Below the pieces are notes generated by a model. The model was not told the DNA's origin. It saw only the letters and a list, made by a program, of their open reading frames with translations, and made no database searches. Source: JAHQVI01 sp963749875 (GTDB lineage: Bacteria > Pseudomonadota > Alphaproteobacteria > Rhizobiales > Rhodomicrobiaceae). Taken from it: 64,000 nt of DNA. How positions within the stretch are numbered: position 1 is the first letter of the stretch; the number at the start of each line of letters is the position of its first letter. This document shows positions 61,200-64,000 of the stretch, in pieces. The translations under genes were made by a program, and so were the position numbers. The stretch lies in contig CAVVOX010000002.1 in NCBI GenBank assembly GCA_963749875.1, positions 1,178,001 through 1,242,000 on the forward strand, written 5' to 3'.

Positions 61200-62431
61200 G
61201 GCGGATCGCGCTCACGGTCAATGGCAGGCGGGTCGAGGCGGACGCATCGCCGCGGACGCATCTCGGCGATTTCCTACGTGAACAGCTCAATCTGACGGGC
61301 ACGCATCTGGGCTGCGAGCACGGCATTTGCGGCGCCTGCACGGTCGTGATGGACGGCGCGATCGTTCGGTCCTGCATCACCTATGCCGTCAGCTGCGACG
61401 GCGCCGACATCCGGACGATCGAGGCTTTCGACGAGGACGCCGTCATGGCGCGGCTCCGCGAGGCCTTTTCGCGCGAGCATGCGCTGCAATGCGGCTATTG
61501 CACACCGGGAATGCTGATCGCCGCGCGCGATCTCGTGCTGCGTAAGGCAGGCTTGAGCCAAGCCGAGATCCGGCGTGAGATGAGCGGCAATCTTTGCCGG
61601 TGTACCGGCTATATGGGGATCATCCGCGCGATTCACGGCGTCATGTCGGAAGGGGTTGCGCAGGGTGAGGCAGTGAAGGCGAATGGCTATCTCGGTCCCG
61701 CGCCTGGTCCGAATGCGCCGGGGTTTGCTGCCAGGGACGCGGTGCGGACGGACGCCCGGCCGATAGCCAAACCGGCGCGCGTGACCACGGAACGCGAAGC
61801 GCGGCCGCAGCCGGGCCGGGCGATCGAGGTCACCGTCGGCCGGATGTCGGAGCGGGACGGCTACACCGAAATCCCGCAGCATTTCACTCTGCCGCATCCG
61901 CCGGATCGCGTCTGGGCGCTGATGTCGGACCTTCAGGCGGTCGCCGATGCGATGCCGGGCGCCGAACTCGATCAAGGCGCGGGCGGCGATCGGATCAGCG
62001 GGCGGATGTCTGTGCGGCTCGGCCCGATGCGGCCATCCTTCGCCGGGCAGGCGAGCGTGAAGCGGGACGAGGCCGCGCGCCGCGTCGAGATCGAAGGGTC
62101 GGGCCGGGACAAGCGCAGCGCGTCGGCGGCGCAGGGGCGCATCGTCTATGGGCTGGCGGAAGCGGAAGGCGGGGCGGCGACCCGCGTCGAGGTTGTGATC
62201 AGCTATAAGCTATCGGGCCTGCTCGCGCAGTTCGGCCGGGCCGAGCTGGTCCGCGATGTCATGCAGCGTCTGGGAGCGACCTTCGCGCAGAATATCGATG
62301 CGCGGCTTTCCGGCGGCGAGGCGCGCAATGCGGGCGACGCGCAGGACAGTCTCAACGCGCTCGGCCTCGTCTGGTCCGTTCTGAAGGCTAGGCTTGCCGC
62401 CTTCTTCCGCCGTCTGATCGGGAAAAGCTGA
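61196..62431 (+). CDS. [2Fe-2S] small subunit fused to a CoxG-like SRPBCC domain
   Basis: A 411-residue fusion. Residues 1-155 are the small subunit: a plant-type ferredoxin domain with CEHGICGACTVVMDG and the second, helical cluster domain with CGYCTPGMLIAARDL and GNLCRCTGYMGI. After a variable linker (about 155-215) comes an SRPBCC domain of about 150 residues (EIPQHFTLPHPPDRVWALMSD, SVRLGPMRPSFAGQ), the fold of CoxG, a membrane-anchor or maturation protein of CO dehydrogenase clusters. Usually the two are separate genes. A C-terminal hydrophobic segment (SVLKARLAAFFRRLIG) is short. It completes the hydroxylase operon. Confidence 0.9.
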   Translation: MRRIALTVNGRRVEADASPRTHLGDFLREQLNLTGTHLGCEHGICGACTVVMDGAIVRSCITYAVSCDGADIRTIEAFDEDAVMARLREAFSREHALQCGYCTPGMLIAARDLVLRKAGLSQAEIRREMSGNLCRCTGYMGIIRAIHGVMSEGVAQGEAVKANGYLGPAPGPNAPGFAARDAVRTDARPIAKPARVTTEREARPQPGRAIEVTVGRMSERDGYTEIPQHFTLPHPPDRVWALMSDLQAVADAMPGAELDQGAGGDRISGRMSVRLGPMRPSFAGQASVKRDEAARRVEIEGSGRDKRSASAAQGRIVYGLAEAEGGAATRVEVVISYKLSGLLAQFGRAELVRDVMQRLGATFAQNIDARLSGGEARNAGDAQDSLNALGLVWSVLKARLAAFFRRLIGKS

Positions 62432-62484
62432 ATCGAAAGTGGAGCCCGTTCACGGGACGAACCTCACTTTTGGCTGAATCCCCC

Positions 62485-63175
<691 letters not shown>

Positions 63176-63189
<14 letters not shown>

Positions 63190-63979
63190 GTTTGTAACCC
63201 GTTCCGAGATAAGCCTGGATCACCTCAGGGTGACGCTGAATTTCCGCAGGCGGACCTTCGGCGATGAGCTGGCCCTGATTGAGCACCAGCACGCGGTCCG
63301 AGACGTCCATGACCATGCGCATATCGTGCTCGACGAGCAGCACGGTGATGCCGAGATCCCGGATGCGGCCGAGGAGTTGGATAAAATTGGCGGTTTCGGC
63401 CGGATTCATGCCGGAGACCGGCTCGTCGAGCAGCAGCAATTTCGGCTCGGCGGCGAGCGCAATGGCGACCTCCAAGAGCCGCTGCTCGCCATAGGGCAGG
63501 GAGGCGCCGAGCACATCCGCCCGCTCCGTCAGACCGAAAAAACCGATGATCTCGCACGCCTTGGCGTGAAGCGCCCGCTCCTCGGCGGAAACGGAGGGAA
63601 GCGCCAGCAAGGTCGCCCAGACCGTCTGCTTTGCACGGCGATGCAGGGCCGTCAGCACATTGTCGAGAACGGTGAGGCCGCCGAACACGCTGGTCTTCTG
63701 AAAGGTGCGCACGACGCCCAGAGCGGCGATCTGACTGGGCTTCAGCGTGTGCAGCGCCACGCCGGCATAGGTCACGCGCCCGGATGTCGGCGCGAGATAG
63801 CCGGTGATGGCGTTGAAAGCCGTCGTCTTGCCCGCGCCGTTTGGACCGATCAGGCTGAGCACTTCGCCCGGATAGACGTCAAAGCTGAGATCGCTCACCG
63901 CCTGGAGGCCGCCGAACCGGACATTGAGCCCCTGAACGCTCAGCATTTCCGGATTCTGTGCCGCGGGCTGGGCTGTCAT
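63176..63979 (-). CDS. livG: Branched-chain amino acid-type ABC transporter ATP-binding protein LivG
   Basis: A 267-residue ABC ATPase of the LivG type: Walker A LIGPNGAGKTTAFNAITGY, a longer Q-loop region (VVRTFQKTSVFGGLTVLDN), signature LPYGEQRLLEVAIALA, Walker B LLLLDEPVSGMNPAET and H-loop LLVEHDMRMVMDVSDR. The signature differs from the common LSYG by a Pro. It begins MTAQPAAQNPEM; ATGA at 63976-63979 suggests overlap with the stop of the preceding permease gene. Confidence 0.92.
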
Positions 63980-64000
63980 GCGCGCGATCCTTGCCCGGTC
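63976..64000 (-). CDS. Probable C-terminal end of the upstream transporter permease (LivM-like), partial
   Basis: The last 22 bases before the livG start stay open in the frame whose TGA overlaps the livG ATG (ATGA), giving a tail TGQGSRA. Position before livG is where a LivM permease gene is expected. Too little is visible to identify it; the call rests on gene order alone. Confidence 0.3.

Overview
The window reads as a chromosomal segment of an alphaproteobacterium, most likely of the order Hyphomicrobiales (Rhizobiales). The case rests on high GC, the order secD-secF-Mth938 family-squalene synthase-like-trmFO, a groESL promoter with a degenerate CIRCE element, a PleC/DivJ-type histidine kinase, an ExoD family protein and a pxp-type 5-oxoprolinase. 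No rRNA, tRNA or CRISPR array was found. Family assignments come from reading motifs by eye; no database search was run.

Layout: 1-3580 holds the Sec translocase auxiliary genes secD (5' end outside the window) and secF, an Mth938-like protein and a squalene/phytoene-synthase-like protein. 3817-8848 holds a frameshifted trmFO, a lipoprotein with a possible Cys-His-Asp triad, and an mhq-like locus (ring-cleaving dioxygenase, DoxX, LysR regulator). 8845-13630 is the prkA-yeaH-spoVR stress operon. 14115-18252 is a small glycan gene group (two GT2 glycosyltransferases, a FAD oxidoreductase, an MDR dehydrogenase). aspC, an orphan TRAP solute-binding protein and groES-groEL follow, then a structured candidate RNA after groEL. 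24697-34999 holds a TauE/SafE permease, aminopeptidase N, a histidine kinase, an ExoD family protein, an alpha-carbonic-anhydrase homologue that has lost two of three zinc ligands, and a frameshifted MscS channel. 35610-43549 is an MdtABC-like RND efflux system.

43574-47836 is an AT-richer accessory patch. An astacin-type secreted metalloprotease gene is split inside its signal peptide by an IS1595-family element with an 8-bp target duplication. Two IS5-family elements follow, each needing a -1 frameshift. Two small exported proteins with conserved-looking cysteines come next.

From 48805 to 55182 the minus strand encodes most of coenzyme F420 biosynthesis: fused CofG/CofH (FbiC), CofC, CofD, CofE and an NADPH:F420 reductase, apparently transcribed together with pxpA. 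Divergently, pxpB (frameshifted), pxpC and a GntR regulator are followed by a three-gene molybdenum hydroxylase (xanthine dehydrogenase/CO dehydrogenase family) whose small subunit is fused to a CoxG-like domain. The window ends in a branched-chain amino-acid type ABC transporter.

Three themes cut across the genes. First, a dispersed element of about 130 bp made of two nested hairpins occurs five times, always beside gene ends and twice supplying the stop codon. Second, a second inverted-repeat element of about 250 bp occurs twice. Third, three otherwise intact genes (trmFO, mscS, pxpB) each carry what looks like one extra base, which suggests sequencing error as readily as gene decay.
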